A stretch of 64,000 nucleotides of DNA, from assembly GCA_011526105.1 (NCBI GenBank), contig WYAZ01000142.1, positions 62,001 through 126,000 on the forward strand, in the 5' to 3' direction. The notes below the pieces were generated by a model. It searched no databases, had not been told where the DNA came from, and was given only the letters and a program-made list of their open reading frames with translations. This document shows, piece after piece, positions 50,980 through 58,371 of this stretch (its first letter is position 1; each line of letters begins with the position of its first letter). This DNA is from Deltaproteobacteria bacterium (GTDB lineage Bacteria; Myxococcota; Kuafuiibacteriia; Kuafuiibacteriales; Kuafuiibacteriaceae). The translations under genes and the position numbers were made by a program.

Positions 50980-52284
50980 TCAATGCCGAGAGGGCGGGGG
51001 CAAGGACAGTCGCAGGTCTCGAGCCTCGTCGCGCAGCCACTCGAGGAGCTCCATCTCTTCGGCGAAACGCTGACTCGCGTCCTTGTCGTGCAGTCGAGTC
51101 ACGAGCTTCTGCAGGCTGCGAGACACCTTGGCGCCCATGCTCTTGAGCGGCGGGGTGGGCGCCTCCCGGACCTGGCCGAGCACTTCATAGAGGGTGTCAC
51201 CATCGAAGACTTGCTTGCCTGTGAGCATCTCGATGAGCACGGTGCCGAGGGAGAACTGATCGGCGCGATGGTCGATGGGCAGGCCAGCGGCCATCTCGGG
51301 CGACAAGTAGCGCGGTGAGCCGAGAAGACGCCCCTCCATCGTGAGGTTCGACACCGGGGTCTGCGCGATCCCGAAATCGACGATCTTCACACGATCTTGG
51401 AGGTCGAGCAGGATGTTCTCCGGTTTGACGTCCCGATGCACGACACCGTGTCGATGGGCGTGTGCGAGTCCATCCGCGAGTTGATACGCGATGCGGAGCG
51501 CGCGCTCGGGGGCGAGCTTCTTCTCGCGATGAAGCATGTCGCGCAGTGATCCCTCTCCGAAGAGCTCCATCACGAGGTACAAGCTCTTGGAGTTCGCGTC
51601 TTCGCCGAAGTCGTAGACGGTCGCGATGTTGGGGTGCGTGAGCTTGCCGCCGGCCCAGCTCTCGCGCTGAAAGCGCGCGAGCATCTCGTGGCGCCGATCG
51701 GGATCCTCCTCGGCCTTCAGCACCTTGACCGCGACCTTTCGCCCAATGATCGGATCGAGCGCCGCGTAGACCTGGCCCATCCCGCCGGAACCCAGTGGGG
51801 CTTCGAGCACGTAGCGTCCCACGCGCTTCAGGACGTCCCTGGGGGGAGGCCTAGAGACACGCCCCGGATTCTGGCTGAGTGTGCTGGCTTCCTTGAACGC
51901 TGCTCGGCGTTCCGCGCGCAACAGGAAGACCTCTTTCAGCTTAGCGCGGACCTGCTCGAGGTTAAACGGCTTCTCGATGAAGTCGAACGCGCCCTTCTTG
52001 ACCGCCTCGACCGCCACCGCGATGGAACCCACCGCGGAGATGAAGATGACGTCCGTGTCTTTTCCGCTGGCCTTCAGATGCTGGAGGAGTTCTCGCCCGT
52101 CGTACTGTGGCATCTGCAGGTCGCTGACGAGGACGTCGTAGTCACGTTTCGCGAGGTTCTGCATCGCCTGCGCGCCGTCCGCTGCGAGATCGACCTCGTA
52201 ACCCTCCTTGCGTAGGAGGCGTCCGAGGAGCTCCCTCGCCCCGTCGTCGTCCTCCGCAACGAGGACCGTGCCCGCGCCCGACAT
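50980..52284 (-). CDS. Response-regulator receiver fused to a Ser/Thr protein kinase
   Basis: 434 residues. Residues ~5-120 are a CheY-like receiver with acidic pocket EDDD (11-14), phospho-acceptor Asp55 (VSDLQMP) and KPF. Residues ~155-420 are a Hanks-type kinase: glycine loop GSGGMGQVY, catalytic Lys in KVAVKVLK, HRDVKPEN and VDFGIAQ (DFG), with a conserved APE-like SPEMA. The fusion lets a histidine kinase control a Ser/Thr kinase. FHA domains read phosphothreonine, so it is one possible input to the FHA regulator at 6608, but this is inference. Convergent with the metzincin gene. Confidence 0.93.
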   Translation of the reverse strand: MSGAGTVLVAEDDDGARELLGRLLRKEGYEVDLAADGAQAMQNLAKRDYDVLVSDLQMPQYDGRELLQHLKASGKDTDVIFISAVGSIAVAVEAVKKGAFDFIEKPFNLEQVRAKLKEVFLLRAERRAAFKEASTLSQNPGRVSRPPPRDVLKRVGRYVLEAPLGSGGMGQVYAALDPIIGRKVAVKVLKAEEDPDRRHEMLARFQRESWAGGKLTHPNIATVYDFGEDANSKSLYLVMELFGEGSLRDMLHREKKLAPERALRIAYQLADGLAHAHRHGVVHRDVKPENILLDLQDRVKIVDFGIAQTPVSNLTMEGRLLGSPRYLSPEMAAGLPIDHRADQFSLGTVLIEMLTGKQVFDGDTLYEVLGQVREAPTPPLKSMGAKVSRSLQKLVTRLHDKDASQRFAEEMELLEWLRDEARDLRLSLPPPSRH

Positions 52285-52331
52285 GGGCTCGGATTCTGCT
52301 TGGGACCGGACCGGGGAGCAAGAGGTCCTGG

Positions 52332-52961
52332 TTAACGCGTCCCAAACATGCGATCCCCCGCATCACCCAGCCCTGGCACGATGTAACCCTTCTCGTTGAG
52401 GTGTTCGTCGACCGCGGCGGTGAAGATGGGGATGTCGGGGTGCGCTTCGTGGAAGGTCTTGATGCCCTCGGGCGCCGACAGCAAGCAGACGAACTTGATC
52501 GATCGAGGAAGGGTCTTCTTGATCTTCGCCACCGCGGCCACCGCTGAATTCCCGGTCGCAAGCATGGGGTCGACGATGATGGTGTCCCGGTCGTTCATCT
52601 CCTGCGGAACCCGGAAGTAGTACTCGACCGGCTCCAGGGTCTTCTCGTCTCGATAGAGGCCAATGTGTCCGACGCGTGCGGACGGCAAGATGTTGAGCAT
52701 GCCGTCGAGGATGCCGTTGCCCGCACGTAAGATGCTGATGAGCACGATCTTCTTGCCGTCGATCAGCGGCGCGTTCATCGCCGCGAGCGGGGTCTCGATG
52801 CGCTCGTTGGCGAGCGGCAGATCTCGCGTCACCTCGTAGGCCAGAAGCATGCTGATCTCGTGCAGCAGCTTCCTGAACGAGCTGGTGCTCGTGTCCTTCT
52901 TTCGCATGAGGGTGAGCTTGTGCTGCACCAACGGGTGGCTGATGACGTGGACTTCGCGCAT
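52332..52961 (-). CDS. upp: Uracil phosphoribosyltransferase
   Basis: 209 residues, the family's length. It contains [21 protein letters not shown], the PRPP loop [27 protein letters not shown], and the C-terminal uracil-binding stretch [17 protein letters not shown]. It salvages uracil with PRPP to make UMP in the cytoplasm. A neighbouring permease is not seen. Confidence 0.97.
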   Translation of the reverse strand: MREVHVISHPLVQHKLTLMRKKDTSTSSFRKLLHEISMLLAYEVTRDLPLANERIETPLAAMNAPLIDGKKIVLISILRAGNGILDGMLNILPSARVGHIGLYRDEKTLEPVEYYFRVPQEMNDRDTIIVDPMLATGNSAVAAVAKIKKTLPRSIKFVCLLSAPEGIKTFHEAHPDIPIFTAAVDEHLNEKGYIVPGLGDAGDRMFGTR

Positions 52962-53054
52962 GTCGGTTCCTTACCGCGGTACCCGTTGCCTGTGAACCCG
53001 ATTGAGGCGAGGGGGCACGGGCCCTGTCGCGTGGAAATGCGCGAGCTTTGCGCT

Positions 53055-53417
53055 TCAGCGGGGGGATGTGGTGGTCGAGCCGGCCGTGCGCGCGCGGGCC
53101 TCTGCGTGCTTTTGCCGCATTCGTCGCCGATAGGGGCCCGGCCCCTCGAGCACACACTCGACGTAGCGCTCCGGGTCCACGATCTCCCCTGCGCTCGTCC
53201 GGCGGTCATCCGAGCCGGTGAGACCCAGGCAAGCGGTGTCGTTCTGAGCGACCGCGGTCTTGCATCGATCGAGCGGCTGTCCGCGCTGTGTGCAGGCTTC
53301 GACTCCGGCCGAGCGCGCCACCGACTGCTTCTGCCAGTCGAGGAAGCCTAGATAGCCCAGCACGGCGGCGATGAGGATCGCGGCCAGGAATCGCCACTTG
53401 GAGGCGAACCACTCCAC
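53055..53417 (-). CDS. Small exported or anchored protein
   Basis: 120 residues. One N-terminal transmembrane helix (WRFLAAILIAAVLGYLGFLDW) holds a periplasmic part with four Cys (EACTQRGQPLDRCKTAVAQNDTACLGLTGS...VECVLEG), likely two disulfides, and a basic C-terminal tail. No family recognised. It lies 21 bp after the TVP38-type gene in the same direction. Confidence 0.7.
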   Translation of the reverse strand: MEWFASKWRFLAAILIAAVLGYLGFLDWQKQSVARSAGVEACTQRGQPLDRCKTAVAQNDTACLGLTGSDDRRTSAGEIVDPERYVECVLEGPGPYRRRMRQKHAEARARTAGSTTTSPR

Positions 53418-53438
53418 GCTTTCGAGTCAATCATAGAC

Positions 53439-53999
53439 TCACTCGAAGAGCCAGCCGAAGAAGGCCACGATGAAGAGCATGGGGCCGATCATGCCCAAAC
53501 ACGAGGCCAGGGCAAAGTCGCGAAAGCGCACCCCGGACATCGCGAGGGCGTAGTTCAGCGGCGGAGAGACCCAAAGCACGCTCCGCAGGACAAAGACGGT
53601 GATGAACGGTCGCTCGTCGAGTCGCTTCAGTGTTCGACGCACCCAGGGTTGCTCGATCTCCACGAGGACCTGGCCACCGACGGTTCGCACGAGCACAAAG
53701 CTCACGAGGATAGCGGTGCACGCAGCGAAGAACGAGATCGCCCCGCCCCAGTGCGGGCCGTAGGCCAAGACCGCGGCCCCGATGAACAGGGTGGGCGGGA
53801 CCTGCAGGAGCGCGCCCACGGCGAATAGGAGAAAGAAGGCGACCACCCCTATCGCCCCGGTGCCCTCGAGTGTTCGACGGAGATCGTCGCGCGAGAAGTG
53901 ATCGATGACGCCGGTGGTGTAGGCCACGACGTAGGCCAGCACCACGACGGCGACGCCCAAAAGTGGTCTCAAGGCTCGAAGTTTGGTCGACGTCGTCAA
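53439..53999 (-). CDS. TVP38/TMEM64 (VTT-domain) membrane protein
   Basis: About 186 residues from TTG 53999; the frame is open to ATG 54173, but the extra 58 residues look non-coding. Hydrophobic segments LLGVAVVVLAYVVAYTTGV, GAIGVVAFFLLFAVGALLQVPPTLFIGAAVLAYGPHWGGAISFFAACTAILVSFVLVRTVG and two C-terminal helices give a VTT-domain pattern (VPPTLFIGAA...G...G). Family members act in membrane lipid or small-solute traffic. Possible operon with the small gene at 53055. Confidence 0.85.
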   Translation of the reverse strand: MTTSTKLRALRPLLGVAVVVLAYVVAYTTGVIDHFSRDDLRRTLEGTGAIGVVAFFLLFAVGALLQVPPTLFIGAAVLAYGPHWGGAISFFAACTAILVSFVLVRTVGGQVLVEIEQPWVRRTLKRLDERPFITVFVLRSVLWVSPPLNYALAMSGVRFRDFALASCLGMIGPMLFIVAFFGWLFE

Positions 54000-54329
54000 G
54001 AGAGCCCGCGCCGCTCCGCCATCAGACGGACCGGAGGCTGGAAGTTGCCATGAATCCCGGCCCCCGAGAACAGACCGAATGCACCAGCCATGACGCGAAA
54101 GTGTAGGGTCGGCTGAAACGGTGAAGGGAAGCATCTGAGGCACAGGTAAGAGAAAGAGGTCGAAGGAGAACAAGACCGCAAGTGCGGGTTCTGCGGAGGC
54201 TCTGCCTACCTACGGGGCCAGAAGACCCTGTGATTCCGCTCGTCCCGCCGTCGGAGGGTAGGGCGATGCGCCCCCCGGGCATTCGACCGATTTGCCACCC
54301 TCGGAGGAAGTTCTATCCGCTTTGAGCGT

Positions 54330-56477
54330 ATGGCGAAGGTGTTCATGTTTCGGTTGTCGGTCGTAGCCCTCGTGGCACTCGGCGCTCTCGCTGGGTGCAA
54401 GGGGAAAGAGGATGCCGCGGGTCTCGACGGCTCCGTGCCCAAAGACACCGGGATTACTTTTGCGAGTTGCGAGAGCAACACGGATTGCAAGGGCGGAGAG
54501 GTGTGCCGCGAGCTGCAGTGTCGCAAGGCTTGCACTGACGGGGCGGATTGCGCCGGCGACGTGCTCGGGGTCTGCGCGCAGGTCAAGGGGTTCTGCGTCC
54601 AGTGTCTCGTGAATGACGACTGTCCAGCAGCCCAACGCTGCGAAGGCGAGCTGTGCGTCCCTGGCTGCCGCACGAACGCGGATTGCTCGGGCGGCTTCGC
54701 TTGCCGCGATCGTAGCTGTGTATCGCTCGACCCCATCGTCTGCGAAGCCGATGAACAGCGCTGCGTTGGTAACCAGGTCCATCGCTGCGGTCCCGACGGC
54801 ACCACCGAGGAGATCGTCGACTGTGCTGCCGACGCCTGCCGGGTGGCCGGCGGACAAGCCGAATGTGTGGCTCGAGTATGTGAACCCAACTCCTTTGGAT
54901 GCATCGATTCGAGCACCGCCTACGTGTGTGACGAGACGGGCTCCGAGCGTCAGTCCATCGCGTGCCGTTCCGAGCAGAACTGCCAGGCCGGGATCTGCCG
55001 GAATCCCGTCTGCGTCCCTGGCACCACTTCGTGCGCGGGGAACCAGAGCGTGTTGTGCAACGAGGACGGGAGCAGCTTCGAGACGGTGAGCTGCGCCACC
55101 GACTGCGTGTCCGAGTTCGGCTGTTCCTGTGTCGACGGCGGCTGTGTGCCGCGAATCTGTTCACCCGGGGCAGGTCAGTGCGTGGCCACCGGCGTGCGCC
55201 TCTGCAATTCCAACGGCACCGGCTGGGCTGCGCCCGAGGCCTGTCCGGAGGTCTGCGTCGAAGGGCTCTGCGTGGGCAGCACCTGCGAACCCGATGCGAC
55301 CCTCTGCAGTGGTGATCTCCTGCTGACCTGCAACTCGCTCGGTACCGGCTATGTCGTCACCCGCTGCGGCGATCAGGGCGAGATTTGCGCTGAGGCCGCT
55401 GGCGCCCATGATTGTGTCCCCATGGTCTGCGTCCCGGACGCAGTGGGATGCTCGTCTGACGACAGCGCGGTCGTGGTGTGCAACTCGCTGGGTACGGGCG
55501 AGATCCAGATCCCTTGTGGCAACAACGAGACCTGTGATCGCGGGATCTGCGTCCCCACGGTCTGCACGCCTAACTGCAGCGGACGCAGCTGTGGCGCCGA
55601 CCCGGTCTGCGGCGTCTCCTGCGGCACTTGCGCGGGGACCTGCACGAACGGCCAATGCGAGATTCCGATGAACAGCGGCCTCGAGCTCGAACTCACCTGG
55701 CTTCCTTCGTCCGAAGATCTCGACCTCTACTTCACCAAGGACGGAGTGGGGACCGGGGAACTCTGCGCCTCGACGACCTGTAGCAACATCAATTGCACCG
55801 AGGACGCAACTCGCCCGGACTGGGACATGAGCGGCGGTGTCTCGACCGGAGACCCGGCGATGACCAACCATCAGACGAGCGAAGTGATTCGTCTCGTGTC
55901 CGCCGGGACCGCGAACTACTACGCCGCGGTGCATGCAGAGGGGAGCAACGCCAACTCCGTCGTGGCGACGCTGAGAGTCTCGCGCAACGGACAACTCTTG
56001 GGCACGCGTGTTCGAACACTCGCGCCGGGTGCGCTTTGGAACGGGATTCAGCTCGACCTGAGTCAGGCGAGCCCGTCACCCACGATGGGAGCGCTCGGGG
56101 GCGACTTCAGCGGGTGCAGCGGAAGCTGCGTGGTGGACACCGATTGCCCCACCGGCCAGGCCTGCACACCGCTCGCGATTCCGATCCCCGGTCTCGGCGG
56201 CCAGTGTGTGGTCGGCTGCAGGAGCGATGCCGACTGCGCGCCTCAGAAGTGCGGTGGCGACAATCAATGTCACGCCTCGGTGGTCGGCTGGGGGGCGCAG
56301 TGCGTGAACAATGGCAGCTGCCGCGAGGGCCTCTACTGCGGGCTCCTGAGCAACACCTGCGCCGAGTCCTGCGCCACGGTGGGAACGTGCGGGTCGGATC
56401 CAAACTGCTGTCCCGTCTCCAACGCCGCCTACTGCCGACAGGGCTTCTTCCTTAGTGAGTGCAGCGATACGCCGTGA
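54330..56477 (+). CDS. Large Cys-rich lipoprotein
   Basis: 715 residues. Lipobox LGALAGCKGK. Residues ~40-450 hold about 60 Cys in tandem units (CESNTDCKGGEVCRELQCRKAC; CEPDATLCSGDLLLTCNSLGTGYVVTRC) typical of Myxococcota surface lipoproteins. Residues ~455-600 are a beta domain with an LEWLPSSEDLDLYF-like motif (LTWLPSSEDLDLYFTKDG), the pattern of PPC/bacterial pre-peptidase C-terminal domains. A final Cys-rich segment follows. No catalytic motif is seen. Probable adhesion or matrix-binding role; inference. Confidence 0.88.
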   Translation: MAKVFMFRLSVVALVALGALAGCKGKEDAAGLDGSVPKDTGITFASCESNTDCKGGEVCRELQCRKACTDGADCAGDVLGVCAQVKGFCVQCLVNDDCPAAQRCEGELCVPGCRTNADCSGGFACRDRSCVSLDPIVCEADEQRCVGNQVHRCGPDGTTEEIVDCAADACRVAGGQAECVARVCEPNSFGCIDSSTAYVCDETGSERQSIACRSEQNCQAGICRNPVCVPGTTSCAGNQSVLCNEDGSSFETVSCATDCVSEFGCSCVDGGCVPRICSPGAGQCVATGVRLCNSNGTGWAAPEACPEVCVEGLCVGSTCEPDATLCSGDLLLTCNSLGTGYVVTRCGDQGEICAEAAGAHDCVPMVCVPDAVGCSSDDSAVVVCNSLGTGEIQIPCGNNETCDRGICVPTVCTPNCSGRSCGADPVCGVSCGTCAGTCTNGQCEIPMNSGLELELTWLPSSEDLDLYFTKDGVGTGELCASTTCSNINCTEDATRPDWDMSGGVSTGDPAMTNHQTSEVIRLVSAGTANYYAAVHAEGSNANSVVATLRVSRNGQLLGTRVRTLAPGALWNGIQLDLSQASPSPTMGALGGDFSGCSGSCVVDTDCPTGQACTPLAIPIPGLGGQCVVGCRSDADCAPQKCGGDNQCHASVVGWGAQCVNNGSCREGLYCGLLSNTCAESCATVGTCGSDPNCCPVSNAAYCRQGFFLSECSDTP

Positions 56478-56514
56478 AGAGCGAGGCTCGTCGCGCAGGT
56501 GAGTGGATCGGCCC

Positions 56515-57633
56515 TCACTCGGACTCGAAGCGCCGTCCGGACTGAGTGTTGTACAGGGCGAACAGCTCATTGTATTCCCTCCGGTCCGCCGGGCTCCAGT
56601 CAGTCTCCGGCTTCTTGAGCAGCTCGAAGATGCGGCGTTCGATCTGGGCGTTGTCCCGCGCCGCGTCCATGAGCTTGGTCGGGTCCGTCTCGAGGTAACG
56701 CAGCTCCACGCCGTACTCTCCGAGGGGGGCCAGTGCGGCCTTGACCTCTCCATGCTGGGCTTTGGGAACCTTGTCGAGGTCGATCTCCATCGAGTAGCCG
56801 GGCGGGAACGCCTGCTCGCCTAGCATGCTGATGAAGTCCTGAACCACTTCCTTCAGATTTCCACCGTTCATGCCTCGATGCAGGTCGCGGCGCTTCGCGG
56901 AGACGCTGCCATCTTGGGGGTCGCGCTTGAAGTTCCAGGCCTCCATGCCGCTGAAGGTCGCGCTCCACATACCGGTGTCCTGCCTGCCTTGCGAGCGCGC
57001 GAAGTCGATCGTATTCCTCGAGTAGGGGCGGTAGTCGAAGTGAATCGACCCCCTCTGGCCACGAAGGTCGCCAGGGCGGGCTGCGCGCACGAAGGCGCGG
57101 CTCTGCGCGTCCATGATCGGCTCCAACACCACGCCGGTGTTGAGCGCGGCCAGCCTGGCGTTGACGTAGCCGATGCCCGCGTCTCCCACACTCGTGCTGT
57201 TTCCGCGGATAGCGTCGACGACGTCTGGACCGATCTGTCCGAGGTAGGCCTCGAGCTTCTGGATCGCCGGACCAGGCTCACTCCCTGCCTCACCGATCTT
57301 CGCGAGCAATCGATCGATCTCCTTGCGGGCGGAGATTGCCTCGGCCGTGACCGCGGGGCCTTCGCCCAGGTCGCGCATCTCGGCCGCGCGGAACAGCGGA
57401 CTGTTCTTTGGGAGGGCCTTGCTCGCACGTGCATTGCCCCCCGGCCCGCCATAGGGCGTCGCTCCGACGGACCGCGCTTCGGATCCGCTCGGCATTTGGC
57501 CCCCGAGCAGATCGGCCGCCTGCCTGGCCTCGATCTCTCCCGCCCTCAGGGCGTCCAGCACCAAGGGCTTGCGCTCTGCAGCCGGGAGCTTGATGAGCTG
57601 AGCGAAATCCTGCTGAGTCTTCGCAGTCTTCAT
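56515..57633 (-). CDS. Unknown cytoplasmic protein resembling the island proteins
   Basis: 372 residues; no good ribosome site was found. It begins MKTAKTQQDFAQLIKLPAAERKPLVLDALRAGEIEARQAADLLGG, a helical start without signal peptide, then an alpha/beta body (FVRAARPGDLRGQRGSIHFDYRPYSRNTIDFARSQG; PPGYSMEIDLDKVPKAQHGEVKAALAPLGEYGVELRYLE). The MKT-start and lack of known domain recall the protein at 24457, though I cannot show homology. No sigma-54-like promoter was found upstream. Confidence 0.75.
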   Translation of the reverse strand: MKTAKTQQDFAQLIKLPAAERKPLVLDALRAGEIEARQAADLLGGQMPSGSEARSVGATPYGGPGGNARASKALPKNSPLFRAAEMRDLGEGPAVTAEAISARKEIDRLLAKIGEAGSEPGPAIQKLEAYLGQIGPDVVDAIRGNSTSVGDAGIGYVNARLAALNTGVVLEPIMDAQSRAFVRAARPGDLRGQRGSIHFDYRPYSRNTIDFARSQGRQDTGMWSATFSGMEAWNFKRDPQDGSVSAKRRDLHRGMNGGNLKEVVQDFISMLGEQAFPPGYSMEIDLDKVPKAQHGEVKAALAPLGEYGVELRYLETDPTKLMDAARDNAQIERRIFELLKKPETDWSPADRREYNELFALYNTQSGRRFESE

Positions 57634-57769
57634 GCTCGCATTATCGCCCCTCGGAGGCGGCGTGTTGTGGGCTCAAACCGCCTAAACTGGTTAATTCACG
57701 CTGTCCGAAGCGGCTGCTGGAGGAGACACAGAACCCCGCTTCCGATCACTCGTGTCCGCTCCGCCGCAC

Positions 57770-58321
57770 TCATCGCTCGGCGAGCAGTGCTTCAATCGAG
57801 GTCGCGAGCTTCAGCTCCGTGACCGCACCCGTATGCCTCGCGCGAATGTGTCCTTTGCGGTCGACGAGCAGAACGGTCGGGAACGCGTGCACCCCGTAGG
57901 AATCCCCCACCGCTCCCGTGTCGACGCCGACCTGATATCGGATGTCTCGCTCCGCGATGAACGCTCGAAGACGCGCTTCTTCTCCTGCATCTCGGCTGAG
58001 TGAGATCAGCGCCAAGCCCTCGGCCCGGTAGCGGTCATGGAGTCGATTGAGCTTGGGCGTCGCCCCGACGCAGCCCGGGCAGTCCATGAACCAGAAGTCG
58101 AGCAAGGTGACCTGAGCGCGGTCGCCCGTAAAAAAGACACGGCCTGCCCCATCCGGCGTGGGAAGCGAGAACTCGGGCGCCGGATCCCCCGGGCCGAGGG
58201 GTTCCGGGCCCAGCGCGACGCGGAGGATGTTGCCGAACAGCAGCACCGCGAAGAGCCCTCCGGCTGCGAGCAGCAGGCCCCCCAGGTAACGAGGGCCTCT
58301 TGCCTTGAACTGACTCGCCAT
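57770..58321 (-). CDS. TlpA-like membrane-anchored thioredoxin-fold protein
   Basis: 183 residues. An N-terminal anchor (GGLLLAAGGLFAVLLFGNILRVAL) is followed by an AhpC/TSA-thioredoxin-type domain: GDPAPEFSLPTPDG, the redox motif WFMDCPGC (Cys81, Cys84), and the cis-Pro loop HAFPTVLLVD. It faces the periplasm, where such proteins reduce or oxidise thiols or act as a thiol peroxidase. CPGC differs from the CxPC of most TlpA. It starts 50 bp downstream of the MMPL-PgpA gene and in the same direction, so it may be the operon's last gene. Confidence 0.88.
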   Translation of the reverse strand: MASQFKARGPRYLGGLLLAAGGLFAVLLFGNILRVALGPEPLGPGDPAPEFSLPTPDGAGRVFFTGDRAQVTLLDFWFMDCPGCVGATPKLNRLHDRYRAEGLALISLSRDAGEEARLRAFIAERDIRYQVGVDTGAVGDSYGVHAFPTVLLVDRKGHIRARHTGAVTELKLATSIEALLAER

Positions 58322-58371
58322 CGGAGGTGAGAGCCAAGATCGCAGGGAAACGGTTCATCACCTCTCCCGGC

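Noticed and set aside
53999-54173. N-terminal extension of the TVP38-type protein to ATG 54173
   Set aside because: The extra ~58 residues lack the family pattern and the first true helix starts after TTG 53999; the start remains uncertain.
57634-57769. Sigma-54 promoter or UAS before the 56515 gene
   Set aside because: No GG-N10-GC pair near consensus and no GACGC-N6-GCGKC site, so I do not assign it to the proposed regulon.
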